From: Citrus sinensis | Lineage: Eukaryota; Streptophyta; Magnoliopsida; Sapindales; Rutaceae | DNA length: 64,000 nucleotides | Direction: 5' to 3' | Assembly (NCBI RefSeq): GCF_022201045.2 | Contig: NC_068559.1 | Coordinates: 26,543,501-26,607,500, forward strand | Shown here: one piece after another, positions 26,368 through 37,847 of the stretch | How positions within the stretch are numbered: the first letter of the stretch is position 1 | Layout of the letters: each line of letters opens with the position of its first letter | Made by a program: the position numbers and the translations under genes | The notes under the pieces: generated by a model | The model's input: the letters and a program-made list of their open reading frames with translations, nothing else | What the model was told of the DNA's origin: nothing | Databases searched by the model: none

Positions 26368-26368
26368 C

Positions 26369-26773
26369 TTGTATCGTCATATCCACTCTCAGCATCATCG
26401 GCTGGTTGTTCCTTATGCAATCGGTGCCCTTTACAATCACCCACTTGAGGGACTTTTGCTCGACACTTTGGGTGGAGCCCTCTATTTTCTTGTCTCGGGA
26501 ATGACTGCACGAACAACCGTGATATTTTTCTGCTTTGCTGTGATTAAAACTGTTGATGATCACTCTAGGCTTTGGTTGCCTGTCAATATCTTCCACTTGT
26601 TCTTCCAAAACAACACCGCTTATCACGATGTCCACCATCAACTTCAGGGCTTGAAGTACAACTATTCTCAGTCATTCTTCTCAATATGGGATAGACTTCT
26701 TGGAACTCACATGCCTTACCATCCAGTCAAGCTACCTGAAGGAGGTTTTGAGGCTCAGCTAAAGAAAGACTAG
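26369..26773 (+). pseudogene. Captured fragment of a sphingoid-base C4-hydroxylase (SBH) gene
   Basis: From TTG 26369 (LYRHIHSQHHRL) to TAG 26773 the frame is uninterrupted for 134 codons. It gives the C-terminal half of a plant sphinganine C4-monooxygenase of the fatty-acid-hydroxylase superfamily. Two histidine clusters expected of the di-iron centre are present (HIHSQHH and HDVHHQ), along with NHPLEGLLLDTLGG, NIFHLFFQNNTAYHD and SIWDRLLGTHMPYH. The N-terminal half, including the first histidine box and leading membrane segments, is absent. The open frame continues upstream into the hAT terminus, but no suitable ATG exists there. It lies wholly inside the Mutator-type element, so I read it as transduplicated cargo rather than a working gene. 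The intact frame suggests recent capture or retained constraint. Confidence 0.85.
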
Positions 26774-26927
26774 ATGCTATTAAGACAATTTGACTGTATC
26801 ATAAATTAATTATTAAAATAATTATCAACAATACAATTACCAAAATAATTGTGGGAGTTGGAGTTCATGTGGGAGTGCTGGAGAAGGAGTTGAAAATAAA
26901 AAGGAAAAGGAGTTGAGAGGGAGTGAA

Positions 26928-27010
26928 GGAGTGCTGGAACGGATTTGTTAAAAGCGAAGAAGGAATAAGGAGTGCTGGAACGGATCTGTTGAAAGCGAAG
27001 AAGGAAGTGG
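26928..27010. repeat. 41-bp tandem repeat, two copies
   Basis: ggagtgctggaacggat starts at 26928 and again at 26969, each followed by a closely similar tail (tgttaaaagcgaagaagga / ctgttgaaagcgaagaagga). It belongs to the right subterminal zone of the Mutator-type element. Confidence 0.8.
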
Positions 27011-27164
27011 AAGAAGGAAAATGATTTGAAAGTCACATGGGGGACAAATATTTGTTACTCATGTGGGGGGTGAGGGAGGTGAGAGAACGAAACGGCAGCA
27101 CAAGCTGCCGTTTCTCTCAGCGTTCTCTTAGGATTCCCGATGTTTAGCAGCACTCATATAAAAA

Positions 27165-29880
27165 TTCTCCTAACTTGAGGGTGATTGTGTGGCTATTAAC
27201 AAAAAGGTGGGCATGGTTCTTCCACTAGCTGGTGTGTGTGAAGTAACGAATGAAACAAAAGACGAAAGAAATTATACCGCTAGTAATGCAGCGCTTCGAT
27301 AATAATGCACAAGGAATATGCCACACAGTTTTAATACAAATGTTATGTACCCAAGTTTACAAGAGTGGCATCACTCTTTTACTACATAGGTTGTCTTGCT
27401 TTCCTTATGACAACTGAGGCGTGGTTTGGTTTTTACATTTGGCAGCTTAGTTACTGAATCTCTAAGCTGCATACTGAAACAAAAATAAGCTCCACAACTA
27501 CAAGTGATAAGAAATTATTGTTATGCAATGGTTAGTGATGTTGTTTAACAATCAGATGTGTTCGTTAGATACCCATAAACAAATGAGAAATAAGTTTTAT
27601 CCGAGAGCCTTATAAACTTCCTCTTAACAATTAGAGCTTCTATTTCACTACAATTGTTTCTTAAAAATCTAGAACCAGATGTTGCCTTAATTACACTATA
27701 AAAGAACACTATAATCGTTTGCAAATGATATCCAGCCCAAATGTTGACAGAGTGAGGCATTAAAAATGGCACCTCTATGGTGTTGCTCTGACATCCTCTA
27801 TCAGTATTTAAATCCAAATACTGAAACATAGGCATCGAAACGACACTCTTATGGTGCCGCTATGGTCGCCTCTCCATCAGCCTTTGGGCTGAATAGCACT
27901 CATAATAGTTTCATGTATACTTACTTAATAATATTATGGGTGCGTTTAGCACACTTTATTATATTATGTTATATTACATTATTTTAATATTGGTGTATTA
28001 TATTATATTGTATTGCATTAGCACTGTATTATAATAATTATTTTTGTGATTAACTTAAATTATATATTTAGAAAATAATAGTTATTAGTAACTAGAAAAA
28101 TACAAAATATAGAAGTCTTAAATTTTAGAAATTTAACATTATTTTTTAGTATAAATATTAAAAAAATAATTTTTCCATAAAGATTGAAGCTTATAGCCTT
28201 ATAATCGACAACATAACATTTATTTTAAATTAATATTATTTAAATTTATTCGTATATAAATATTTTTATTAATTATATTAAATTTTTATAGATTAATTAC
28301 CATAATATAATTAAATAATTTAATATCAAGTTATATTCTTATTTTTATATATTATTTAAGTACTTATTAATCAATTTGATATATTAATTATTACATAATT
28401 AAATAATACATTATTTAGTAATATTTTTAATATAATAAAAATTAAAAATATGATTAATAAATTATTAATTTATATTAATAATTATGATATAAAAATACAA
28501 GAAAATAAAAATTAATATTAAAAAGTTATATTATTTATTATTATTAAAAAAAAGCAAAAGCAAAAGTTAAAAAAAGAAGAAGCAGCAGCAAATACAATGT
28601 ACGAAACAAGCCCCATATGCATCATTGCATTGTGAAAATTACTCAATATTATGGAAAATTAAACCTCCCTCTTTCCTCAAACATAGATTATATCTTATCA
28701 TTGGTGTTCTTCATAATCATACCGCAACTTCATTAGGACCAGAACAGACATTGAACCACAAGCCTTAGATGATGAAATTACAACTGACAACTGGTTCAAG
28801 TTCGAGGTGAAAGATGAGTATATGATGTGAAAACTTACTAAAAATATATGATAAAATTTGTCAGCGTATTCTGATACCTCCCAACCGGACCGGTCACAAG
28901 TATTTTTCCCATCAAACTTCAAATTCAGTACAAGTGGTCCTTCTTGGTTCCAGGCTACCAGCTGGTCCCTTCTACGCATACAGGATGACAGTGGCACTAG
29001 CTAGGATCGGCCCCGTTGGACTTGGATATAAGCAATAACACTTAATCAAGCTGATTATGGGCATGGGAAATTGAGATTACGTTGATGTACTTTTTGTGCT
29101 ATTATGTTCACTAATTTGGAATCAACACAATCATTACTGTCAGTCTCTTCAACATGTAGACTATGTGCAATTTAGTCATTTTTGCATCACAGTACATCTT
29201 CATCTAAGTGTCATTTTTTGAGCTTTTCAACCGTGGGGAGCCTGGAAAATTTAGCTTTTTTTCACATGCATGCACATGGGTAAAGGCTAAGACTTAATAA
29301 AAGAGTCAACAATCAGAGGCAACGAAAATGGGAAAAAGTAAATGCTTGCATTAAGAGCAGTGAGCTCCGAAGTGAAAAATAAACATGAACGGAGATCTCA
29401 TATGGTCAATTAATTTTACTCTGTTTCAGGAAAGACAAATCCTAAGATGCCACTTTACCTTCTCTATACACCTTTCCAGAAGTTTCCCCATTCCTCCAAA
29501 ATGGTAAAAACTTACCGCACTTTCACTTTCATGTTAGAAATAGAGGGCTCAAAGAGATAGGTGGAGTAAATGAGTTAGAAAACAACACATGAAACAAATA
29601 GGCACTAGTCCTTTTCTTCACTTGCTGTCTTTCAGCATTGAATTTTTTGCAAACCCCCAAGTGTTTGATAATTTTCATCATTTTAGAGTACGAAGGGTAA
29701 ATAATTAACTTCGTTCGCTCGTTGGAGTTACCAGAGCCTAAAACATTCCCAAATCAATAGAAGTAGTTGTTTTTTGGGTAAATAACAACAATAAGTGCAG
29801 TCCATTTTGGGATAATTAGAAGGAGATTTGTAAAAAGATCTAAATGATCCATTATTATTAAGTCATGTAGTACTCTACTC
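27165..29880. other. Intergenic stretch, no supported gene
   Basis: 27.9-28.6 kb is extremely AT-rich and begins with ttatgggtgcgtttagcaca, which resembles a MITE end, but I could not find a matching right end. A minus frame at 28698-28997 contains MRRRDQLVAWNQEGPLV and CDRSGWEVSEYADKFYH. These are non-repetitive, protein-like residues ending at a possible donor (gtaagt). I do not recognise the family; it may be an isolated exon or a gene fragment. Confidence 0.35.
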
Positions 29881-29887
29881 TAACATC

Positions 29888-29960
29888 TATAAATCTCTCT
29901 TCAATGACAAGACCCCCATCCTTTTTCTCTCATTGTCTTTTGTTGGTGGCCCTTTCTCTG

Positions 29961-29996
<36 letters not shown>

Positions 29997-30063
29997 TCTG
30001 TGTCTCCCTTTTGATCTTTCAGACAAGTAATTAACCGATCGTCATCATCAAGCAAAACACAGC
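29888..30063 (+). promoter_or_regulatory. Core promoter and CT-rich leader of the INO-type gene
   Basis: A TATA box tataaa lies at 29888-29893. The leader region holds a long (CT)n/(TCTG)n tract at about 29955-30007, before the ATG at 30064. GA/CT repeats are the known binding sites of BASIC PENTACYSTEINE proteins, and BPC1 was identified through GA-rich elements of the Arabidopsis INO promoter. The same control here is inference. Confidence 0.6.
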
Positions 30064-32166
30064 ATGTCTGCACTCAACCATCTGTTTGATCTCCCTGAAC
30101 AAATATGCTATGTGCAATGTGGTTTCTGCACTACCATTTTGCTGGTGACTAATTAATATTGCATCATTTCATTTATGTACCAACTTGTTGGTTTTGTAAA
30201 ATTATTTGTGGTTGGCTTTTGGAAATATGCAGGTGAGTGTCCCATGTAGCAGCATGTCAATGGTGGTGACAGTGAGATGTGGCCACTGCACAAGCCTCCT
30301 CTCTGTTAACATGATGAAAGCTTCATTTGTTCCTCTTCATCTTCTAGCTTCTTTTAGCCATGATGATGAGGTATTTATGCGTGTGTTTAAATTGTCTTTT
30401 AATTATATTTACTTGAGAATCAAATCAAAGACCAAGATTATATATGTACATAAGTGAGTGTGTGTGTGTGTGTTTGCTGTCTTTGATATGGTTCATAATA
30501 TTCTCCACTAAAATTAATTGTAACCCAAAATTCAAAGTTGCTTTTCAATGTCTTTGAGGTCCTTTCTTCTCTACTTATAGCCTAAAGAAGAATTTCGTAA
30601 GGAAGAGGTGCAAGCTGATCAGAAGGCCTTCAACAGATTTAGCCCTTCAATTTTGACCTCTTCTGACAATGAAGAAGAAGACACCGGCAGTGTGATCAAT
30701 CACGTCGTTAACAAACGTATATATGCGTGCCAATCTTGTAACTAATTAAGCTCTGGATGAAACTATTTGATGTATAAAGCTTGTATATTCTTATTATTTA
30801 ACTGATATTTAATTATGTTGTGATTTTGTTAACAGCTCCTGAGAGGAGACAAAGAGCTCCATCAGCTTATAACCGTTTCATCAAGTAATATCGTAGCTTG
30901 TATTACAACATATAAATACATCTATGCCATTTATGTAGGAACTCTGATCAATTTGATTTTCATGGCTGCACCTGCAGGGAAGAAATCAGAAGGCTAAAGA
31001 CTGAAAATCCAAACATGGCTCACAAGGAAGCCTTCAGCACCGCTGCCAAAAATGTAAGGCCACTAGAAATCAACACGAGTAACATGCATGTTTCAATTTT
31101 ATTGGACAGCATCCGAAAATATCAACAATTTCATTAATTAAAAGAAAGAGGTAGTGACATGGAATGAATGAAGGGCTTTCTTTTTCCTTTTTTCAATTAC
31201 GAGCTTAAATTCTGGTCGTGTTTGACAACTCTCAGTGGGCCCAATGTCCTCCAATTCAGCACAAAGGAGATGGAGAAAGCTGCGGTGGCCAAGAAGAGGA
31301 AAAGCAAGCTTGGAACTTTGAAGCTACCGATCGGGTCAGTATATATATATATATATATTTTTTATTTATTTATTTATTTTTAGTTTGGAAACTGTGACAA
31401 GCTGCAACATGGACTGATTCACTTTTTAAACTGCCTTTCGGGTACGAAAAATAATCAAGCTTTGACCGTTTGTTATAGTTATATGATAATCAAATTATTT
31501 GTACACACAATCTGATGAATCATATAACTTTACAAGGTGATGGAATGATAGGGTTTCACCTATCAAATCACAACCGTCCATTTTGGAAAACTTATAAACA
31601 TAATGTGCATCTTTAAACGCACGTGTGCATATATGTAGATGATCGATCATTTAATACAACCCTATCTTGATACTCCATTTTGTTCAGGTTCAGTTTTGGA
31701 ACGTATTTTCTAAAGAACGGTGATATACAGTTAAGACTCAAAGGCTACATGTTTCCAAACATTATGTTAATACAAACCTATCACCCTTACAATTATGAAT
31801 TTGTGTTGACTAAATCCAGTTCATGATGATGAGATGACCAAGTCAATTGATAATACAAACTAATTTTATAAGGATTAGAGATAGAAGTTGCCAAAATCAA
31901 CCATGATTAGAAAGAATATGGTAAGTAACACGGTGTCGTTTATCAATATTATTGAATTTAAAAAAAGGAAAGTCACTTTCTTGGGGTTCAACCACTCACG
32001 TAGTGAAATTTATGAGGGCTATATATGGTAATAACTTAATTATATGTCACTGAAATGGTAGCTTGACTTTTCTGTTCGCAAAACTTTTCAGGTTCACGTA
32101 CAAGGCAATGGTTTCCGCGAAAGAAAAGCTCCAAGGCATTCCTTCAGGGCGAGGTACAACCTTTGA
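30064..32166 (+). CDS. INO: YABBY transcription factor, INNER NO OUTER type
   Basis: INO is required in the outer integument of the ovule. Exons: 30064-30144, 30233-30370, 30581-30716, 30836-30884, 30978-31053, 31236-31334, 32092-32166. They join in frame to 217 residues. The zinc finger uses C19, C22, C43 and C46 (CYVQCGFCTT ... VRCGHC). The INO-type continuation SLLSVNMMKASFVPLHLLAS separates it from other YABBY classes. The HMG-like YABBY domain (about 119-168) reads RQRAPSAYNRFIKEEIRRLK ... HKEAFSTAAKNW. The ending NGFRERKAPRHS is also specific to INO proteins. The segment after the invariant Trp is WAQCPP, where YABBY proteins usually have WAHFP. Intron 6 is about 757 bp. Converges with the A_thal_3526 gene. 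Confidence 0.95.
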
Positions 32167-33004
32167 GTGAAAACGATCTACTTTGCATAAAATTAAATCA
32201 CCTTATATAAAAAGAAAGTGTTGTATCTCTTTTAGGGTTTAAATCATTTGACTTTTTAAGGAAGATGCTCTTGGAAATGAGGTTTGAACATTTCACTTCT
32301 AGTAGTAGTAGGCGAGTTTCCCACTGACAAAAAAGAAGCTCCAGCTTTCAGAGAGCTCTTAGTTAGCGGTTAAAATTTATTTTAGTTAAATATCTATTGT
32401 GCTAAACTATCTTCTAGTTATTTGATCATAAATGTTTCTTAGTTAATTGGGTTTATGGATTGGATTATGGTCAATGATATATATATGTGTGTGCATGTGT
32501 GTGTGTTGATAAATTTAGAGTCTGCTGTATAACGATGAAATAAGAGATGAAAAACATATTACTATAATATCAGTACGTTTACATACTATCATCACTATGC
32601 AAAAGCTTCTGGTAAATATGGATCGGTCGGTTTACAGTGAACTAATCAATAACTAACTAAATATCATCGGCTTGCCCTCTAAAAAATAAGAAAAAGAAGA
32701 AGAAAAACAAACCATTCTCTAGTTATATATCACATCTTCATTTTTGTTCTATGATCGATCCTTTAATTCGATCATCATTCAGGAATCGCGACTGTTTTCA
32801 TTCACATCCATCGTTTCCTTCTTGTGAATCTCGGTGCCCTTTGATCAATAGACCTCCCTACTCCATGGAAAAGGAATTTAAATGCACACTCTCATCAATA
32901 ATACTAATAATAATTACAAAAAGCTTCAAATATATAACATCATTGGAATCAACAAATTAAATGACTTCGTGAAAGTTGTACCGAGTAATTAGAAGCTCAT
33001 GAAA
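32167..33004. other. Converging 3' ends, no gene seen
   Basis: 3' UTRs of the YABBY gene (+) and the A_thal_3526 gene (-). A plus frame at 32751-32960 has no recognisable features. A short (TA/TG)n microsatellite lies near 32478-32506. Confidence 0.4.
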
Positions 33005-33920
33005 TTAAATTAAGTTAATAAAACAAGATGAGGTCTTACTCATGAAAGGCCTTGGAGAAATAGAATGAAAATATGCTCGAAAGAAGTCCTTGTTCTCCTT
33101 TTGTAGCTCCCTCCATACTGCAAGCATGATGCCCCCACTAAGTTTACCAATGAATTAACCAACTAAAATAGACTTGCTGTACTTCAATTTTCATGTTAAG
33201 GTGTTTCTGGTGTATATATATGGTATGTGCAGAAATATCGATAAATAATTATATACCTGTAAGTGTGACAAGCGGGCGAATACTGGCGTGCTCTGCTAGT
33301 GCCTTGATGCACTGGTCTCGGCTCATGTGAAGGAGCAAGCACCTCTCTATAAGATGCTGAACCTGTTTTAATTAATTTCCATGCAAAAACCACATATCAG
33401 TGATTAAGTATTGGTTAAAATTATGTACCTTTATAACGGGGTATAATTAATATATATATGCAATTTTTCAAAGACTAGTAGCCAAGCTAGCAAAAAAGCC
33501 AAATATATATATATATATATAAAACTAACCATTCTAATGTAGCTATGTGGGTGGCAATGCAAGCAAGGAAAGAAATGGTGGTTACGATACATATTGCCCT
33601 CTTCAGTGTTGATGATTATACTATAGAAGTGGAAAACAAACAAAACAAATCGAACAAAAGAAGGAAGTCAAGGAAACAGAAAGAGAGCAAAAGAAGAATG
33701 CAAACAAATGATTAAAAGTGAAAGGAAGGAGAAGATATTTAGAGAATATTTGTACAAAAAAGAAATTAATACTAGGAGGAGTACGTAATTCAAGAGAGAG
33801 TGCTTTGTTATCCACAGATATCCAAGCGAAGGGCCAAAAAAGCACAAGAAATCCAAACGATAGATTCACCTCATCTTGAGGAGATAAGAGGTCGATGATT
33901 TTTTGAAGAGTCTGACACAT
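33005..33920 (-). CDS. Small A_thal_3526-domain protein (TIGR01589/PF09713)
   Basis: Three exons on the minus strand: 33920-33870, 33362-33257, 33117-33005. They join in frame to 89 residues. The start MCQTLQKIIDLLSPQDE is followed by VQHLIERCLLLHMSRDQCIK, ALAEHASIRPLVTLTVWREL and QKENKDFFRAYF. This is the plant-specific domain known as A_thal_3526. Helices and the conserved Cys, Trp and aromatic residues are all present. Molecular function is unknown in any species. The short tail after SISPRPF is read through to TAA 33005 and may be replaced by another 3' exon. The first intron includes an AT microsatellite (around 33500). Confidence 0.85.
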
Positions 33921-35848
33921 CTTTTTGCTTATTTATTTATTTTCGACGATGACATCCCCGCAGCCGTTCGAGCAACAACGCACCCTTCGCTGCACCTACA
34001 CACACACCCATTTGCTTCCTGTACAGTGGCCGGTCCTACGTTCTTCAGCCACCTTCAATGTTTAGTGGTCCCTTATCCTTGATGGTTAGCATAACTGTGT
34101 GCCTGCCAAGTACCAAATATAGTCTAGTTCTTACTTAAGGTAATTAAGTATATAATTAAGCTTGTCCCCATCTTTATTAGGTAGCTCTTTTTTAATAAAT
34201 GTGCTTATAAAATTAGAGTACAAGATTTGTATCCAAATGATGTGGTATATGATGTGTGATTCGTTTGTGTAGTATGATGAAATTATCTCATTAATTATGG
34301 TATGAAAGTCAATTATATATTACTAAATACATGACAGTTATTAATGGTTACCATATCATTTGGGATTAAAATTTTATAAGTCTTTTTTCATTTGAATTAG
34401 CTTTTATATGGGTTTCTAGCCAATATAACTAGGGCTTGCATTAGTAAATTTAAAGTAATTCTCTACTCATGAGCTAGTTTTTAAGTGTGAGTTAAGATTC
34501 ACAAGTCCAATATCTAATTATGTCGGGTCAAATATATTTGATTTGACTGTCGAACGGGCTCTCGTACCATTTAATTTCAATTTGGTTGAACAAAATTTTT
34601 AGGCAATTGCTACTAAGTTATTACTGGCGTAACTTTGAAAACAATACAAAAAGTAGTAATAAGTTATGGGGTCCGCATGTGTTTTATGAGAAAACTTTAT
34701 AAACTTCTTGATGGTACAAAAACAACAATTTGATTTGGTGGTTAAAGCACTTCTGAGCATTTGATGAATAATGAATTATAGATCTTTCGTGTACAAAACA
34801 CAAGCCACCCGTCTTGGTTTTAATTTGAAAATTTGGAGAGACGCAAATTTTTCTATTGATGGAATGAGGTTTTTTTTTTTTTCTTTTTGTATTAAATCAT
34901 CTGCTATTTGAAGATATTAATGGAATGAGATGATCATATTGGCCTCATCACCACAATTGCCGAAGAACAACATCCAATCATTATATCGTGTCTGGTTTTC
35001 CAACGAAGGTACAATAAACGTGTAAATCATGTTAAATACGAAAGAGTTTGAAAGATTTCACAATTTAGGAACAATCATTTATCAACCAACTCTTTTGGTT
35101 GGTTATAACATTAATTGCCTAAGAATTTATTTCAGGTTCCAAGGCTAAGAAAACTAATACCGATAAATATAGTCTCTTAGCCTAAGAAGTAATAAAATCT
35201 TAGGCAATTTGATTTTACGTTAATATTTCTCTTGGTTGTAAAATCATATTTCACTTTTTTGGTTGATTATAAAAAAAATTTTAACGTTAGGTGAGATTAT
35301 TTGAATCCATCATAATATTTAATAAATTACATAAACTTAATAAACCTACCACCAAATTTTAAATTTTACTTTTTACTTTCTATATCTTTATTAGATATCT
35401 GTTGTCAAATTTTAAAATTTTACTTTTCACTCTGTACACCCTTGTTAAATATTTTCGGTATTCAGTTTTCTTTAATCGATTTGTATTGTCAAGGCTTCAT
35501 GATTGTTAATGTTTTTTAACTAAATCCTAGGCTTGTTGCAATGCTAATTTTCCTCTTTTTTTCCAGAACTGAAACTCTCAAACCAATCATGAAACACTGA
35601 TGTAAAATATAATAAAACTCAAATTTTTATGTCAATATGCAAGGGATTTTTTTTTCTTGGAACAGAATAGAAGTTTAATTTATGTCAAATTAGGTAAGCC
35701 TTTGATTTTATTTATAAAAGACAATTTAAGTTAATTTAGTTGATGTCATCAAAGGGAGCAATGGTAGATCTTTAATATATGTTAAGAATTGCAGAAAAAC
35801 CTTTAAAGAGAAAAACACGACAAGACTCTTTCTATTCGTTCGTCCGTA
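33921..35848. other. Intergenic stretch, no supported gene
   Basis: Upstream region of the A_thal_3526 gene, then AT-rich DNA. At 35.1-35.3 kb related words recur in opposite orientations (attgcctaagaattta near 35112; ttaggcaat near 35202). This might be the trace of an old MITE, but the ends cannot be fixed. Confidence 0.35.
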
Positions 35849-36034
35849 TCAGAAATCCGCTACACAAAGATTTAGCTTAATTGACTCATCCCCATTAAGC
35901 ACCAGTGCTTCTATAGTTCTGTTTCTTCTCAACTTCTCAGTCAGCTCTACAATTGTGTTCTCATTGCTCGCAAATTCTAAGATAAATCGCATACAAACTT
36001 TTTGACCTTTGACCCTTATTTTTCTACTTTCCAT
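35849..36034 (-). CDS. Small hypothetical ORF, 61 residues
   Basis: ATG-started minus-strand frame (MESRKIRVKGQKVCMRFILE ... IKLNLCVADF). The composition is mixed and charged rather than low-complexity, with a plausible amphipathic helix (VELTEKLRRNRTIEALVLNG). No intron, signal peptide or known motif is visible, and I do not recognise it. It sits about 0.8 kb beyond the RPB10 stop on the same strand. It may be a small gene, a fragment or chance. Confidence 0.25.
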   Translation of the reverse strand: MESRKIRVKGQKVCMRFILEFASNENTIVELTEKLRRNRTIEALVLNGDESIKLNLCVADF

Positions 36035-36847
36035 AGAGCATACATAGTAGTAATAGTTATTCGTGTTGCTGGGAGAAGATTTCTAATTGAAAGAATATGA
36101 AAAGCAACATCTTACACAGCACACAAGTGAATTATCAAAAGCTTAAGAGGACTTTGAAGGGGTGGCAAAAGCTTCGCTCTTATGGCTGCCTATTCATTCG
36201 TAACCCAGAAAATGGCTAAAAACAACACGATCCACAATCAAGTGAATTATCAAAATTCAAGACGAACAATCTCAAGGTATCAACCACCCTGGTCATGTCT
36301 AAAATACAAGATATTTGCCAAACCACCTTGTGCTAGTAATGCAATTTGCTCAAGCAATTACTTACTTGTCACCAGCCCCAGACCCAGATCCACTTAACAA
36401 AATAGTCACCTCTTCATTCTGTACCTGCTTAAGCAAAACCTTTTAGCCCTATGTACGCTTTAGTCAAAAACAACTACAAATCCCTCATACTATCAGATTG
36501 GCCTCACGAATGAGTAAATAAGTTACAATGACGAATACAAACTCAGTTAACGATACGACCATATCTACCAAGGAAAACAAATTCAAACAACTAAAACAAT
36601 CTCAAGCACTTGAAACGCAGCTGCCAATTTAGGTTCATTACATATAACAAACTATGACACACATACACCCCCCCAAAATTATCCATGACTTGGGTAAGAG
36701 TTAAGTCTTTAATGCATTTGATGCCTAATATTCCTCAATACTAAACATAACGGCAAGTGCTCACAGAGACATTACAATATGGAAGTTGACATGCAGATGC
36801 AACAGGCAACATGAACAAACCAACTTCAGGTCCATCCATGGGCTTCC
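36035..36847. other. 3' flank of RPB10, no gene seen
   Basis: Probable 3' UTR and downstream region of RPB10. No coding, repeat or RNA feature is recognised. Confidence 0.4.

Positions 36848-37847
<1,000 letters not shown>

Larger units (their letters stand above)
24772..27155. mobile_element. Mutator-type (Pack-MULE-like) element carrying a host gene fragment
   Basis: The ends are inverted repeats of about 85 bases (24772-24858 and 27070-27155). Left starts gagaaatgctaaaggtcggg; the right end reads gagtgctgctaaacatcggg on the other strand. They agree at about 85 percent of positions, with a shared self-complementary core (aaacggca...tgccgttt). The flanks are an exact 9-bp duplication, atataaaaa (24763-24771 and 27156-27164), as expected for Mutator-type insertion. 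No transposase is encoded. The cargo is the 3' coding part of a sphingoid-base hydroxylase gene. A hAT element is nested at 25539-26367. Both subterminal zones contain simple repeats (41-bp unit at 26928 and 26969). Confidence 0.92.

Noticed and set aside
26348-26368. Extension of the hydroxylase frame into the hAT terminus as a chimeric protein
   Set aside because: The extension starts at TTG and comes from the terminal repeat; there is no promoter or ATG.
35100-35260. Possible MITE around the ttaggcaat / attgcctaa words
   Set aside because: Only a few inverted words match. No target duplication or definable ends.
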